The notes: a model not told the origin generated them from the sequence alone. DNA of 50,623 nt from Bacillota bacterium (GCA_023435985.1 JAEZKY010000242.1:1-50623), one strand, 5' to 3'. Positions 34,701-44,904 are shown, counted from the stretch's first letter. Numbers and translations: made by a program.

Positions 34701-37700
34701 TTTGAAGATAACTTGATAAATCTAAAAAAGACAAGTGCAGATTTAATAAATGTCTTATATGAGTTAGATAAGCATAGCCATGAAGGTAATGATTATGTAA
34801 AAGAAAATAATGAAAATGCAGGCAGGAAAGATAAGCCAGTACTTAACCTTAAAGTAAAGGCTCAAAAGAAGTTAAAAGATTATTATAAAGCTTTAATATA
34901 TGAAATGAATGATAGTAATGGCTACTTTAAAAAGAGCATTAAAGCACAAATAGAAAATAGTGCGGAATTAAATCTTTCAAAGGCAGTTAAAGTATCAGAA
35001 AATAAAGCTGGAGAATATTTAGCAGATGAGTTTAAGAAGGAATTTAAAAATAATAACCACAATAAGGATGAGATAAAATCCTTGAATATAAGTGAAAATG
35101 CTGATTATAAAAATGTCTTAAAGGGTGATAAATACAATAGTATTCAATATGTTAATCCAAAAGACATTTTTGGAGATAATTATAAATTGGCTTATGAGTC
35201 TATAGGAAGGCAGCTTATTACTGATAATATAGATAAAAGTTATGAGCTTTACAGCTATATGAAAGAAAATTTTATAAAGGACATTGAAAGTATTTCTGAT
35301 ATAAAGAAAAAGGGCAGATATTTATTAAAGGAGAAAAGTGCTTTAGAAAATATAGGTGAAGGTTATTTGAAGGAAATCGGCATAGACAGCATTGTGTTAA
35401 GTGATTTAGATAGGACTTCACCATTAGTGAGGTTTACGAAAACTTATGTTGATGATAATGTACCAAAGGGCTATACTCACCTTGATTCTGTAACTCAGGA
35501 TAAACTTCAAGGTCATAAAATAAAAGTTTTCTTTGAAGGAATAAGAAAAAGCGGCAATGGGAATTATTTCTTAAGAAGCAAAGAGGAAACTCAGTATATA
35601 ACTGATATGATGAAATCAATTGGAATTAATGATTATAAGGAATTTATAAATAAGAAATATAGCAAAGATGAGGTAAAATCCTGGGATATAAGTGATGATT
35701 ATAAAGAGGATAAAAATAATAGTCATATAAGAAATCAGGAAAAAGCTGATATTTTACACAAACTATTAAAAAAGCAAAGAGATAAGGTATATGATTACAA
35801 TTATTGCTTGAACAGAGGAAAAATATCATATTTGGAGAGAAATGAAGCTTCAAAAATAAATAGAAATATAGATGCTTTCATAGGCATATTTGAAAAGGAG
35901 CTTGCAGACAATAAGGGAGATATAGGCTCTGAGAACATAAAAGAAAAGCTTAAAATTTCAGATGATTATATAAACAACATAAATATTTTATGTAACTTAA
36001 GAAATCCAGCAGAATATAGGACTAAAGCCCTTAAGAATCTTAAAGAGGATGCCTTTTCACTAGCCTTAAAACAAGGCAGCAATATATCAATAAACGAAGT
36101 ATTTAAGGACTTAAAGAAGGTACTTGAAGATCCAAAGTCAAATAGTGTCATTAATGAAAAATTCTACGAAAAAGGAATTTTTGAGCATTGTGAAGGAAAC
36201 AAGCTGTCTTTATATAAAAAAATAGATAGTATAAGTAAGAAAGCAATAGGTAAAGTTCAGTTTAAGAATAAGGGAATATTTAAGGAAGTATATTCGAGAA
36301 ATTACGGAGAAGACGCTCCTGTTATAGATGGAAAAAAGGTATTACAGGGAGATAGGATATATTCTTTCAACATAGAAGATGCTGGGCTCCTTAAAGTTTT
36401 AGGGGCCTATAGAAATAAAAAAGGAAGTGCAGAATTAAAATTAAAAGATGTTCAAAGAAATAAAGTAAAAAAATTTCAAGAAAAAAGCTTTGAGGATATA
36501 TCAAGAAGGTTAAATCATTACAAAATTGCATTGCTAGATAAAACTGATGAAACAATATTAAATGAAATAAAAGAAAAAATAAAAAAAGAATACATTGATA
36601 ATTTTCCTAAATCCTTTGAAATGCTGGATAAGATTTTTAATAAAATTCATTCAGATGATAGTGATATTCATATAAAAGCTTTTGAGGAAATAAGAAAAGA
36701 GTATGATAAAGACAAAGTAACGGATTATGTAAACACAATACAGGTATTAAAAAATAAGAAGATGATAACTGAAGAAGAAATTACACATGTATCAGAGAAA
36801 ATAAGTGAGCAGCTAAAAAAATCAGGAACCTCTAGAGAAGAATATAAAGAGAATTTATATGACTTTTTAAAGAAAAGCAGAAAGTTTAAAGAGAGAAATA
36901 TAGATACGCTGCCTAAAGTAGAGAATTTTCTTAAAGCTGCCGTAACAAATGAAAGCATTGGAAATGCAAGAACAGTAGAGGCAGTAGAAAAAGAGAAACA
37001 GTATCCAAGAATAAATATAAACGAGGCAGAAGGGGTTTTAAAAGAACAATCAGAAAGCATAATTAAAAATCTTAAGGGAAAAGATGATAGTGCACATAAA
37101 GCAGGGAAAAAGGCTATTAATAGTTATATGCAATCCATAAAGGAGGAAGACAAAAATAATGAAAAAGTCTTAAATTCCATATATGAAGAAAATGCATATA
37201 ATCCCCAATTTTTAGATAAGGCTCTTAATATTAATGAGAATTCAACAAAGGATCTTGAAAGCATTAACAAGGTGAAAATAGGCTATGGAAAACATGCAGG
37301 TTTATCAATAGGTGAATTAAGTAATAAATCTTTAAGTGAAATACTTACAAAGGATTATTCTGATAAGTTAAATTACAAGGTAAATAAACAGCTGCTAAAG
37401 AAGACAAAGTCTATAATATATAATGCTAAACGCCTAAATAAAGACGGTATTATTAATAAAGAAGATAAAAATACAACAAAGGAAAAGTTAAAAGCTCGTT
37501 TAGGTGATTCTTATATAAATGAGATGCAAAAATCAATAAACGAAGAAATTAAAGAAAAAGGCAGACATAAGAAAAAGGAGAGCAGCATGTATAATGCTCC
37601 AAGTTCTATAAAGGCAGCCTTTGAAGGTAAAGCTAAGAATAGAAGTAAGGTATCAGCTATAAATAAACCATTAACTATAGGTAGAGCAGCATCCTCTGAA

Positions 37701-38024
37701 AATTTAGCAGTGAATATTGAACCTAATATAACTGCAAAACCAAAGGGGAATATGCAAAGAGCTAGTGAACCTATAAATATGGCTAATACAAATTATGAAA
37801 ATATCCCAAGAAGTGATACGAGATATTATGCAGATCAGAAAACAGGAAATGCTATTAATATTTCAGCAAAGTCTCCATCGAATTCGACTGGAAGTGATAT
37901 GTCACAGCTTATAAGTAAAGCTATTGGTGGAAGTCACTTGAATATAAATACTAATTTTATGGACTCGAGAAGAAAGGTTACTCAGGCTGAAATAAACGGC
38001 ATGATAGAAAATTCAATCAAGTAG
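31731..38024 (+). CDS. Tail tape-measure protein candidate (2097 aa)
   Basis: It starts at an ATG overlapping the previous stop. The product is almost wholly helical, very rich in Lys/Glu/Asn/Ile, without a clear membrane segment. Its length and place after the chaperones and before the hub identify it as the tape measure. At the usual 0.15 nm per residue, it would set a tail near 300 nm. The missing hydrophobic stretch is unusual, since most tape measures carry membrane-inserting regions. Near residues 1850-1865, GYGKHAGLSIGEL resembles the small ExoX-type C-terminal motif. The end (about 1950-2097) is Asn/Ser-rich and low in complexity. It may also carry cargo segments released on ejection. 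Confidence 0.65.
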   Translation: MNINSLATIKNEKSISKIQYGKYLAEATFKNMFSLKEIVTPILSHDFFYKVNEPLKLNQKEDIYFSNDYDDVLSFHSDIVMEKGHIYKFKAYKITYNNLKDISETDKTEMIKNIYENKILLEIIDLYDYLKDDMLPDYGDFSSELGAKVYYIVLENEEELEKFINKMMILRASKEELNKALAATRQDIKEKALKEKEGWTSLTGSGYKGFKIYTDAYESYNKFKHENNYTEDLKTFLKNTGEDEIKKVIPELINTEGNLVKDRVGCFINLYEDLDKNKNYYKILKEAVENKTKENLFDFNSKEAKEEAYENLKTKALYIANENLEEYIASSIKSKLIKRYSSSTDKETSMLTKNGIGVFENISKNEYIKYLQTDELKSKLLKTEDFNNIKEKLYYLNDSSSKEKLKTFLLENFKFPEENLKLFIDNILNNQYYSAKNQDDISKIIKFIDDKGYIFITYTKYFNRLEDDLLKCIKYKQAAFEEIEEYINIYSLIFNLDEIEELNTLEDLRKIFGEKDSLLNLREELKKAHGNIVLSSEEKFQDDKLISDILNSAELNIKDMEKSFDYYKDFYGIKESITLKDFFDVMPEPSRAEEVVSQNSMGLNNENVQALSLKIKYMSDEEYKARLEEINNINTLKEPVDYLISKYYGHDLNEEERKEAVTEIKDMWSRIAETADFYKDEGLINPFLYKIIKSNMSFEGNSQENHLKVMLGTSQESLLHSVNLKENDNLPLLHEIFQIFTGAKIENGELIDGSQIIVNGDEYKNSTGRVNMYVARKEENMSDNRVWIDYKSLETIERAVEDINKKTGHKNESLRSIPEKYLSYMFKNENFIYSMEQSANINLALAAQDHFSKYAEDEENNLKEKDSNENHESIYESRIKRAEIRDITTYEAVTDKGHIMPHDMGKVFKDTIIEDGNKKRVNAYKMNIEKLKLENPLYKDLFSKDMEGTYIYKALSDNYDPKEYARKSKIKPEISEIIIPAFKTKASEEEFEDNLINLKKTSADLINVLYELDKHSHEGNDYVKENNENAGRKDKPVLNLKVKAQKKLKDYYKALIYEMNDSNGYFKKSIKAQIENSAELNLSKAVKVSENKAGEYLADEFKKEFKNNNHNKDEIKSLNISENADYKNVLKGDKYNSIQYVNPKDIFGDNYKLAYESIGRQLITDNIDKSYELYSYMKENFIKDIESISDIKKKGRYLLKEKSALENIGEGYLKEIGIDSIVLSDLDRTSPLVRFTKTYVDDNVPKGYTHLDSVTQDKLQGHKIKVFFEGIRKSGNGNYFLRSKEETQYITDMMKSIGINDYKEFINKKYSKDEVKSWDISDDYKEDKNNSHIRNQEKADILHKLLKKQRDKVYDYNYCLNRGKISYLERNEASKINRNIDAFIGIFEKELADNKGDIGSENIKEKLKISDDYINNINILCNLRNPAEYRTKALKNLKEDAFSLALKQGSNISINEVFKDLKKVLEDPKSNSVINEKFYEKGIFEHCEGNKLSLYKKIDSISKKAIGKVQFKNKGIFKEVYSRNYGEDAPVIDGKKVLQGDRIYSFNIEDAGLLKVLGAYRNKKGSAELKLKDVQRNKVKKFQEKSFEDISRRLNHYKIALLDKTDETILNEIKEKIKKEYIDNFPKSFEMLDKIFNKIHSDDSDIHIKAFEEIRKEYDKDKVTDYVNTIQVLKNKKMITEEEITHVSEKISEQLKKSGTSREEYKENLYDFLKKSRKFKERNIDTLPKVENFLKAAVTNESIGNARTVEAVEKEKQYPRININEAEGVLKEQSESIIKNLKGKDDSAHKAGKKAINSYMQSIKEEDKNNEKVLNSIYEENAYNPQFLDKALNINENSTKDLESINKVKIGYGKHAGLSIGELSNKSLSEILTKDYSDKLNYKVNKQLLKKTKSIIYNAKRLNKDGIINKEDKNTTKEKLKARLGDSYINEMQKSINEEIKEKGRHKKKESSMYNAPSSIKAAFEGKAKNRSKVSAINKPLTIGRAASSENLAVNIEPNITAKPKGNMQRASEPINMANTNYENIPRSDTRYYADQKTGNAINISAKSPSNSTGSDMSQLISKAIGGSHLNINTNFMDSRRKVTQAEINGMIENSIK

Positions 38025-38034
38025 GAGGTACAAA

Positions 38035-41000
38035 ATGGATACAAGCACAGAAACAGAACAAACCACTGCAACTCCAAGTACTAGCGAAAGTAATACTACA
38101 AGTACTACAGGAGAAGCAAAAACCACTGAACAGGCGCAAAAGGATGATTACCCTCCACAAGACATTCATGTGAATATGGCTAAAGTTACTAATGTAAGTA
38201 AGCATAAAACAATGTCTTATTTTGGAGCTAATCCCCAAGCAACAACTAGAAGTGATATAAATGCTTTGAAATCCAGCTTTGATAAATATGCAGAGGAAAG
38301 ACATTTTGATTCTGCTCCTCCAGGATATTATGATTATATAATATATCCTCATAGACAAGATGCATATAACATGGCAGATCCAACAAAGATTCTCTCTTCA
38401 AGCTCACAAAGTGATAGTGGCAGCAGTAATGATGGTCTAACATCAGGAGATATAAATAGAATTCTTAGGATAGGAGATTTTTTTGCAGTAATTCCACCAG
38501 AATTTATTACTGTAACAACTAAATCTACTGACAAATCGATTCAGCCTCTAAGACAGACAGGAAGTATAAAAATAGAAAATGGATATTCAAAGAAGGATAT
38601 TCAAATAAGCCTGATTTTAAACGGCATGGATCAGATAAATGGTTATAAGGTAGATGGACCAATGGATTACAGCTACTATGTAGATGGTCTTAGAAATCTA
38701 ATTGCTCAGATGAAATTCACTCCGTTTGTGCCTATAGAAAATACTGTTGTAAATATTACCCATGGTGTAAACAATGTTGCAATAAGAAACATATATGTTG
38801 AAACTATAGCAGGCTTTCCAGAGGCCTTGCAGGTTGTATTGACCTTAGATGAGTTTAACGTAACTCCATATTTGAGAATTCCTAATGCATTTTTTGATAA
38901 TGCAATAGATTGGGATTTATTTAGGTGGTATACTCAAAAGCCATTAACAGATTCTAGCGAAGTAGATGAGGATTTCCCAGAAAAACTTCATGCAATAACA
39001 ACTTCATCTTTGACTAATGATTTTAAATTCAGCATTTTGACAAAAGAAAATGCAAAAGATTCTGATATAGAAAGTAAGATATATGATGAAGCAAATTATA
39101 CAGAGTTTATAAGCAGTGATGATGATATTACATTAGTTAAAATAAGCTTTTCTATGGGAAATATTATGCCAAGCATACAGCTTGAATATCATGAAGCACC
39201 AACAATGCAGTTTCTAGGTGCTACAGATACTGAGTACAGTTTTATTTTTCAAACTTCAGATTCATATCTTGCAGGAAAGTTTAATGAATTAAATAGCCAA
39301 AACAAGCAGCTAATAAGAACTAACAAAGATACTAATGGATTAGGCTTTTTGAGAATAGAAAACGAATTGGTACAGTTAACAGGAATCAACTGTGTGGTTA
39401 TAAGTGATATTAAAGTAGAAACCGTTCCTAATTTTCCAGGACTTTATACAATTACAGTAATGTGTACAAGTTATGGCTCTGCTCAGGCGAGTGGTGAGAA
39501 ATTAATAGCAATGAGGCCCTTTGAAGGTAACAGAGAAGGCACAAGGGAAGACCTGATTTCAATGCAGCCTGGCGGATTTTTAAATAAAGTATCTCAGGAT
39601 ATAACTATAATGTCTAGATTTCAAGAATTAGAACTATATCCAGATATGCATCTTCCAAAATATGAAGAAGCTGATGAAGCAATTGCTAAAATAAGAGCCT
39701 TTAGAGAAAAAAATAGTATGCTTGAAATGCCTATGTATACAGAGTATCCAAGGCATAAGTGTATATTGCCTGACAGCACAGTTGAAAATGAGTATGAGGG
39801 ATATTTAGATCCAGATTTTTATGTAATGTCACTTATTGCATATTCTGATATTACAATAAACAACACAGATAAATTGAAAGCCAGTGATATTTCAAGTACT
39901 GTTTCTTCAAGTTCTGGGGACCCAATTGCAGATCTTATGTCTAAGATAAGCGATCCAAGTGATTTGTTTATAACTCCAACCATAACTCCAGATGCGGCTA
40001 CAGAGCCAGATTATGCTTATGGGTATGAAACACTTGAAACACGTTCTCATCATGGATTTTTAACAACATGGGAAAATAAAGGTGAGGAAAATCTTAAAAA
40101 TTCACAAAAATCTAGCATAGCTATGAGTACTGGAACTTCAATAGAAGGTGCTGGTGTAGAAATGCCACAACATGTAAATAAAAAAACAGGTAATGTCCTT
40201 GTAGATTTATTATGTGATAGAGTTGATGCAAAATGTGGATATGATCAGGATCACAGGCAAGGAGAAGTCATAAATGGCAGGCAATATTTTGATTGTTCAT
40301 CTTTTGTATCATATGGACTTATAGCGTTGGGAGTTCTCCATTCATATTTAGATACAAATGGATTAGAAAATGTAGGAGAGAAGATATCAACGGAATCAGT
40401 AACAGATACGAGTAATTTACAATTGGGTGATATACTTGTACATCATGGTTCAGGAAATGATGGACATGCAGCTTTGTATATTGGTAATGGGCAGACAGCA
40501 GAAGCAAGTAGTAGTACTGTAGGATGCATATATGGGCATGCAGTAAGAACCAGTAAAATTTTTGATAGGGTTATGAGAATATCAAATTTAAATGAATTAA
40601 ATCAAGCTTTTTTATCAAACCATCCTGATTTTTATTCAGAATCAGGAGATTCAAGTTCAAGCAGCAGTTCAACTGAAAGCTCTACAGCAGCCACTACAAC
40701 AACATCTGCAGCTGAAAGTTCAGATTCAGCATCTTCATCTTCCACATCCTCAGGAACTGGTTCAACTCAAACAATTGATGCTGCTTTTAATTTTGCAAGT
40801 CAAGACTTAAAACTTAAAACAGTATGTACTGCTGATCAAATAAATGCCTTTATTTTAAAACAACGTCCTAACAACAACACACCAATGTGCGGCCAAGGTG
40901 CATCTATAATTGAGGCATCTAATCAAACAGGATATGATCCGGTATATCTTATGGCGCATGCTGGATGGGAAAGTGGATGGGGAGATCATCCTATAAAAGG

Positions 41001-43719
41001 AAAAAATAATTTTTATGGGATGGGTGCTAATAACGATAATCCTACAGGAGATGCTTGGAGTTATGCTACACCTGAAGATGGATTCATTCAATGTGCAAAA
41101 GATATTGAAAGACAATGGTATAGCGGGCATAATCAAAGAACATTACTGGAGATGGTGGATGCTTCGCATCCTTATTGCGAGCCAGATACTATGGGATGGG
41201 TAAGAGGTATTTCATCAATAATGAAGGATTTTCATAACTTTACTAATTGTTGGACGATGACCAATTCAGGAAATTTATCAACCAGCTCCAGTGGAGGAGG
41301 CAGTGCAATTGATACAACTAATCCATATGGATATAAGCTTGCAATGTACACAAATCCAAATGCAGGAACTAAGCATGGTGATACCTTAAGTTCCATAGAT
41401 ACAAATAAATATGGTACAGATTTTGTTGAAAAAATCCTTGATCGCGGTACTGGGGAATTTAATTATGGTAAGATTGGAGAAAGTACAAAGCAGGCAAATG
41501 ATGCGAACCATGTAATTGAATATATGTACAAAGATTCTATGCAGTATAACTTAAATGGTCTGCTTGCAAGAGCTTTTCCAAGTTATTTATTAGTATTTTT
41601 AGATGAGCAGTCTGACTGGGTAGATGGACAAAAATTATGGACAAATTATTATATATCAAGAGCAGCAACAGATATTAATATACATGAAAGTGATGATAAT
41701 CCTATAGCTGTGGCTCAGGTTTCATTAACAAATTTCAATGGAAACCTTACAAGTTCAGATGTTGGCGAAAGCATTAGCAGCGCAGGCTTTGACGATGGAG
41801 ACTGGATTAGAAAGTTCATGTTTGATGCAACTGGAACTATTTTTGATGAAAAAATAACTGATAAGATGATAGCCTTAAAAAATACTTTATATGATCAAAT
41901 AAGTTTAGGAGAAGGTACAAGAGTTCATCTACGGCTTGGTTATGGCTCAAATCCGGCTAGATATCCAATTTGTTTTAATGGAACAATATCTGAGATTGAT
42001 GCAGATGAAGTAATCACTTTTGTTGCAGAATCAGATGGCTGTGAATTAATAAATGAACCTTTAACGGATAAAACAGAAGCTACAAACAAGGATTTAAATC
42101 TTGGAGTTGAAGTAAGTAATATAATGGCGAATCTATTAGTAGCAAGACAAAGTGATTTTTTATTTACTTTTGACGCAACAAAGTTCTTTAAATATAAATC
42201 TAAATATGGTATAGAGCATTTTGGACTTAATATACATGATGGGGACGAATCAAGTGTAACCAGTGCGCTCATATCTTTAGGAGAGCAGATACTTTTTCCA
42301 GAAGGCACATTAACCAATATTATTGATTCAAGCATGTATTATAAACAATATGACATAGTTAAAAATATTTACAAAGGAACATATGAAGGGATTCCGTTTT
42401 GTAAAAATCCATATAATCCAGCGGATGGTGAATTTAATTTTAGATTTTTCTGTAGCGGCAAGACTCCATGGGATGTTATGAAAATGTGCGAAAAGGCAGT
42501 CCCAGAATTCGTAGCTTATCCAAGATATTTTGGCTTTGAGGCAAGAATGTTTTATGGGCTTCCTATATGGCTATGCAAATATGATTATGCGGGTAGTTCT
42601 GATGGAATTTATGAAAGGGCTAAATCCTTTGCGCAGGTTCATGAGATAACTACATTAGACAGTATTATAAATAACGGTATTAAATTAAACAGCAATAATC
42701 ACAATACTAACTATATTGGTATATATTCCCTAGGTGGAGATTTAAGTTCTACACCAGCCATAATGAGTGATAGAAATATAGATTGGTCTAAGCAGAGTAC
42801 AAAAGTGGTTGATACCACATCTGTTCAAGATTTTTCATGGGTTCCCGGAATAATAGACAAGCTGCTTTCATGGACAGGTATGTATGATAATGGAAAGCAG
42901 TTAGCTATAAATGTATGTGTAAGCGAGCTTATGAAATCCTGGAAAAATACTTATGATGGAAATATTGTTGTCTTAGGACAGCCACAGATAAGGGCTTATG
43001 ATTATATATATATGAATGATGAGTACATGAATATGAGTGGTTTATTTACAGTTAGAAGTGTAACTCACAGTTTAAGTATAGATTCAGGATTTATAACTAC
43101 AGTGACACCAGGTTTAATTGCCAATAATACATTAAAAAAGAGTGGGATAAGCAATGTTGTAGATTCAATACAAGCTTCTTCAAAGTTTAAAATTAATATT
43201 GCTTCCTTAATAGCTTCATCAATATTAACCTTTTCAAAGGGAGGCGAAGGAACTAAATTCACAAAGCTTGCAAACATGTTTTTAAATAAGAAAAATTTTG
43301 TAAATGGCCTCGGAAAGACCATGTTTAACTATGTAAAATCAACTAAAATCCTTACAAATGCAACTGAATTTTTGGAGGAGGTTAATACTGTTAAAAAGGC
43401 AGTGACTGTTTTTAAGGATGTAAAAGAAGTGGCTACAGTAGTTTCTTCTTCTGCTGAAATTGCAGCAGGTGCTGTATTTCCGCCTTCAATAATTATGATG
43501 ATTGCTTTAGATATCATTATTAATATCGGACTTACATGGCTTTATGATATGTTTGCTTATAGAAATTGCATTAATTTAGTACCGTTATATGTATTGAAAT
43601 CTGATGGAAAAACTTATCCATTTTGTGCATCTTGTGCAGGGCAGAAGACATTGCTTCCAGGAAGTCCAGTAAGTGATAGTGGCGATGATCAAAAAGGAAA
43701 AGAGGCAGGAGGGAAATAG
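38035..43719 (+). CDS. Giant baseplate hub with NlpC/P60-like and glucosaminidase domains
   Basis: ATG with AGGAGGT; 1894 aa. A Ser/Thr-rich start (1-40) is followed by hub-like beta domains (about 140-620). An NlpC/P60-like domain lies at about 715-850, with Cys754 in FDCSSFVSYGL and His811 in GHAALYIGNG. After a Ser/Ala/Thr linker (about 865-910) comes a GH73-type glucosaminidase (about 920-1070), with catalytic Glu979 in AGWESGWGDHP. Late-control/gp27-like parts follow (VHLRLGYGSNPARYPICFNG). Near the C-terminus is a hydrophobic stretch (about 1805-1845, SIIMMIALDIIINIGLTWLY) and CASC. It would cut peptide and glycan bonds of the wall at injection, and the hydrophobic end may touch the membrane. 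TTG-started spike gene follows at once. Confidence 0.8.
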   Translation: MDTSTETEQTTATPSTSESNTTSTTGEAKTTEQAQKDDYPPQDIHVNMAKVTNVSKHKTMSYFGANPQATTRSDINALKSSFDKYAEERHFDSAPPGYYDYIIYPHRQDAYNMADPTKILSSSSQSDSGSSNDGLTSGDINRILRIGDFFAVIPPEFITVTTKSTDKSIQPLRQTGSIKIENGYSKKDIQISLILNGMDQINGYKVDGPMDYSYYVDGLRNLIAQMKFTPFVPIENTVVNITHGVNNVAIRNIYVETIAGFPEALQVVLTLDEFNVTPYLRIPNAFFDNAIDWDLFRWYTQKPLTDSSEVDEDFPEKLHAITTSSLTNDFKFSILTKENAKDSDIESKIYDEANYTEFISSDDDITLVKISFSMGNIMPSIQLEYHEAPTMQFLGATDTEYSFIFQTSDSYLAGKFNELNSQNKQLIRTNKDTNGLGFLRIENELVQLTGINCVVISDIKVETVPNFPGLYTITVMCTSYGSAQASGEKLIAMRPFEGNREGTREDLISMQPGGFLNKVSQDITIMSRFQELELYPDMHLPKYEEADEAIAKIRAFREKNSMLEMPMYTEYPRHKCILPDSTVENEYEGYLDPDFYVMSLIAYSDITINNTDKLKASDISSTVSSSSGDPIADLMSKISDPSDLFITPTITPDAATEPDYAYGYETLETRSHHGFLTTWENKGEENLKNSQKSSIAMSTGTSIEGAGVEMPQHVNKKTGNVLVDLLCDRVDAKCGYDQDHRQGEVINGRQYFDCSSFVSYGLIALGVLHSYLDTNGLENVGEKISTESVTDTSNLQLGDILVHHGSGNDGHAALYIGNGQTAEASSSTVGCIYGHAVRTSKIFDRVMRISNLNELNQAFLSNHPDFYSESGDSSSSSSSTESSTAATTTTSAAESSDSASSSSTSSGTGSTQTIDAAFNFASQDLKLKTVCTADQINAFILKQRPNNNTPMCGQGASIIEASNQTGYDPVYLMAHAGWESGWGDHPIKGKNNFYGMGANNDNPTGDAWSYATPEDGFIQCAKDIERQWYSGHNQRTLLEMVDASHPYCEPDTMGWVRGISSIMKDFHNFTNCWTMTNSGNLSTSSSGGGSAIDTTNPYGYKLAMYTNPNAGTKHGDTLSSIDTNKYGTDFVEKILDRGTGEFNYGKIGESTKQANDANHVIEYMYKDSMQYNLNGLLARAFPSYLLVFLDEQSDWVDGQKLWTNYYISRAATDINIHESDDNPIAVAQVSLTNFNGNLTSSDVGESISSAGFDDGDWIRKFMFDATGTIFDEKITDKMIALKNTLYDQISLGEGTRVHLRLGYGSNPARYPICFNGTISEIDADEVITFVAESDGCELINEPLTDKTEATNKDLNLGVEVSNIMANLLVARQSDFLFTFDATKFFKYKSKYGIEHFGLNIHDGDESSVTSALISLGEQILFPEGTLTNIIDSSMYYKQYDIVKNIYKGTYEGIPFCKNPYNPADGEFNFRFFCSGKTPWDVMKMCEKAVPEFVAYPRYFGFEARMFYGLPIWLCKYDYAGSSDGIYERAKSFAQVHEITTLDSIINNGIKLNSNNHNTNYIGIYSLGGDLSSTPAIMSDRNIDWSKQSTKVVDTTSVQDFSWVPGIIDKLLSWTGMYDNGKQLAINVCVSELMKSWKNTYDGNIVVLGQPQIRAYDYIYMNDEYMNMSGLFTVRSVTHSLSIDSGFITTVTPGLIANNTLKKSGISNVVDSIQASSKFKINIASLIASSILTFSKGGEGTKFTKLANMFLNKKNFVNGLGKTMFNYVKSTKILTNATEFLEEVNTVKKAVTVFKDVKEVATVVSSSAEIAAGAVFPPSIIMMIALDIIINIGLTWLYDMFAYRNCINLVPLYVLKSDGKTYPFCASCAGQKTLLPGSPVSDSGDDQKGKEAGGK

Positions 43720-43721
43720 TT

Positions 43722-44486
43722 TTGAGTATAGTTAACAGAATATCAGAATCAGTTCAAAATGCAAATAAATCTAATGTTAATTTAGTTAAAGGAACAGTAA
43801 TAAGCTATGACAGCACAAATAATTTAGCAGATGTCTATATTGACAGCTTGTCAAGCGGAGGAAATACTACTTTAACGGATGTTCCAATACAAATTTCATC
43901 AAAGGGTGTGCATTCAAGCGGACTAGCCATAAATGATATCGTATATGTACAGTTTGCGAACAGTTCCCTTTTTCAGCCTAAGATAGTTGGAGTTGCTGAT
44001 GAGGTATATGCGTATAATACGAGAATAAAAGAGAGGCATTTAAGAAAAGGTGAGCTTATAGTAAACCAGGATACTTTAGATGGTGAAATAACAGCACCAT
44101 CTTGTGAAACCTGGATAGATAATGACAACATTCATTTAGCTAAAACCGGAGAATTTTTTACTCAAAATCCTATAAGTGATGCTGACAAACTCATGTATTC
44201 AAAAGGAAATTTTAATGGTCAGGATGTTGGAATATATAATCCTGTGTCATCAAGTGTGATTAAAATTACGGATAATGGAGTTATAAACATATTTGTAGAA
44301 ACTAATACAGGAATTAAAATAGATCCTACTAATAAAACAATTGAGATATTAGGAAATAATGTATGTACTAAAACAGAAAATTGGTCGGTAATTACTAATA
44401 GTATAGATATTAAAGCAAGCGATAAAATAACAATAACAGCGAGGGAATTAGAGCTCAATGTTGATAATATAACAGGGGTGAAATAA
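43722..44486 (+). CDS. Baseplate spike protein (gpV / gp5-like OB fold with beta-helix)
   Basis: TTG start after AGGAGGG; 254 aa. The N-terminal region (NLVKGTVISYDSTNNLADVY; VPIQISSKGVHSSGLAINDI; VYVQFANSSLFQPKIVGVAD) has the OB-fold pattern of gpV/gp45-type spikes. The last 80 residues show short repeating strands (VINIFVETNTGIKIDPTNKT; IDIKASDKITITARELELNV) as in a trimeric beta-helix. No HxH iron-binding tip is seen. It sits between hub and gp25 genes, the normal place for the membrane-piercing spike. Confidence 0.75.
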   Translation: MSIVNRISESVQNANKSNVNLVKGTVISYDSTNNLADVYIDSLSSGGNTTLTDVPIQISSKGVHSSGLAINDIVYVQFANSSLFQPKIVGVADEVYAYNTRIKERHLRKGELIVNQDTLDGEITAPSCETWIDNDNIHLAKTGEFFTQNPISDADKLMYSKGNFNGQDVGIYNPVSSSVIKITDNGVINIFVETNTGIKIDPTNKTIEILGNNVCTKTENWSVITNSIDIKASDKITITARELELNVDNITGVK

Positions 44487-44487
44487 A

Positions 44488-44904
44488 GTGACAATCAGTG
44501 ATTTTGCAATAAGTGATAATGGGGAACTTAAATTTGATATAAGCACAAAAGATGCGGCTAAAGCTAAAGAAGATGGAATGATAAGGCAGATTGCGTTATG
44601 CAGAATTAAATCCGTAGTTAATGACTGGTTTAATACCACTATAGGTGCAAATCTTGAAGAATTTATAGGTGAAGCTTGTAATGAAACCACTTCTAAAAAC
44701 ATAATAAGTGCAATAGAAAATTCACTTTCGTATGATGGATTTTTATCTAAAAAAGACATATACTGCATATCACAAATAGAAAAAAACAGTATTGGAATAT
44801 TGGTCTTTATAAACAGCCAGTATGGAAATTCACCTTCTTTAATAAATGTACGAATTGATGTAGTTGGAGGTGTAAAGATAAATTATGCAACTTATAAACA
44901 ATAA
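44488..44904 (+). CDS. gp25-like baseplate wedge protein
   Basis: GTG start after GGGGTG, 1 nt beyond the previous stop; 138 aa, the usual size for the T4 gp25 / P2 gpW family. The start FAISDNGELKFDISTKDAAK and the middle part RIKSVVNDWFNTTIGANLEE fit the family layout. The classic EPR motif of gp25 is not obvious. It overlaps the J-like gene by 20 nt, the conserved order spike - gp25 - J - I. It joins sheath and baseplate and starts sheath assembly. Confidence 0.7.
   Translation: MTISDFAISDNGELKFDISTKDAAKAKEDGMIRQIALCRIKSVVNDWFNTTIGANLEEFIGEACNETTSKNIISAIENSLSYDGFLSKKDIYCISQIEKNSIGILVFINSQYGNSPSLINVRIDVVGGVKINYATYKQ

Noticed and set aside
38017..38358. Minus-strand open frame with hydrophobic, Cys-rich product
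   Set aside because: Shadow of the Ser/Thr-rich start of the hub gene; no ribosome site or promoter.
41940..42335. 131-codon minus-strand open frame
   Set aside because: Antisense shadow inside the hub gene; composition is explained by the sense codons.
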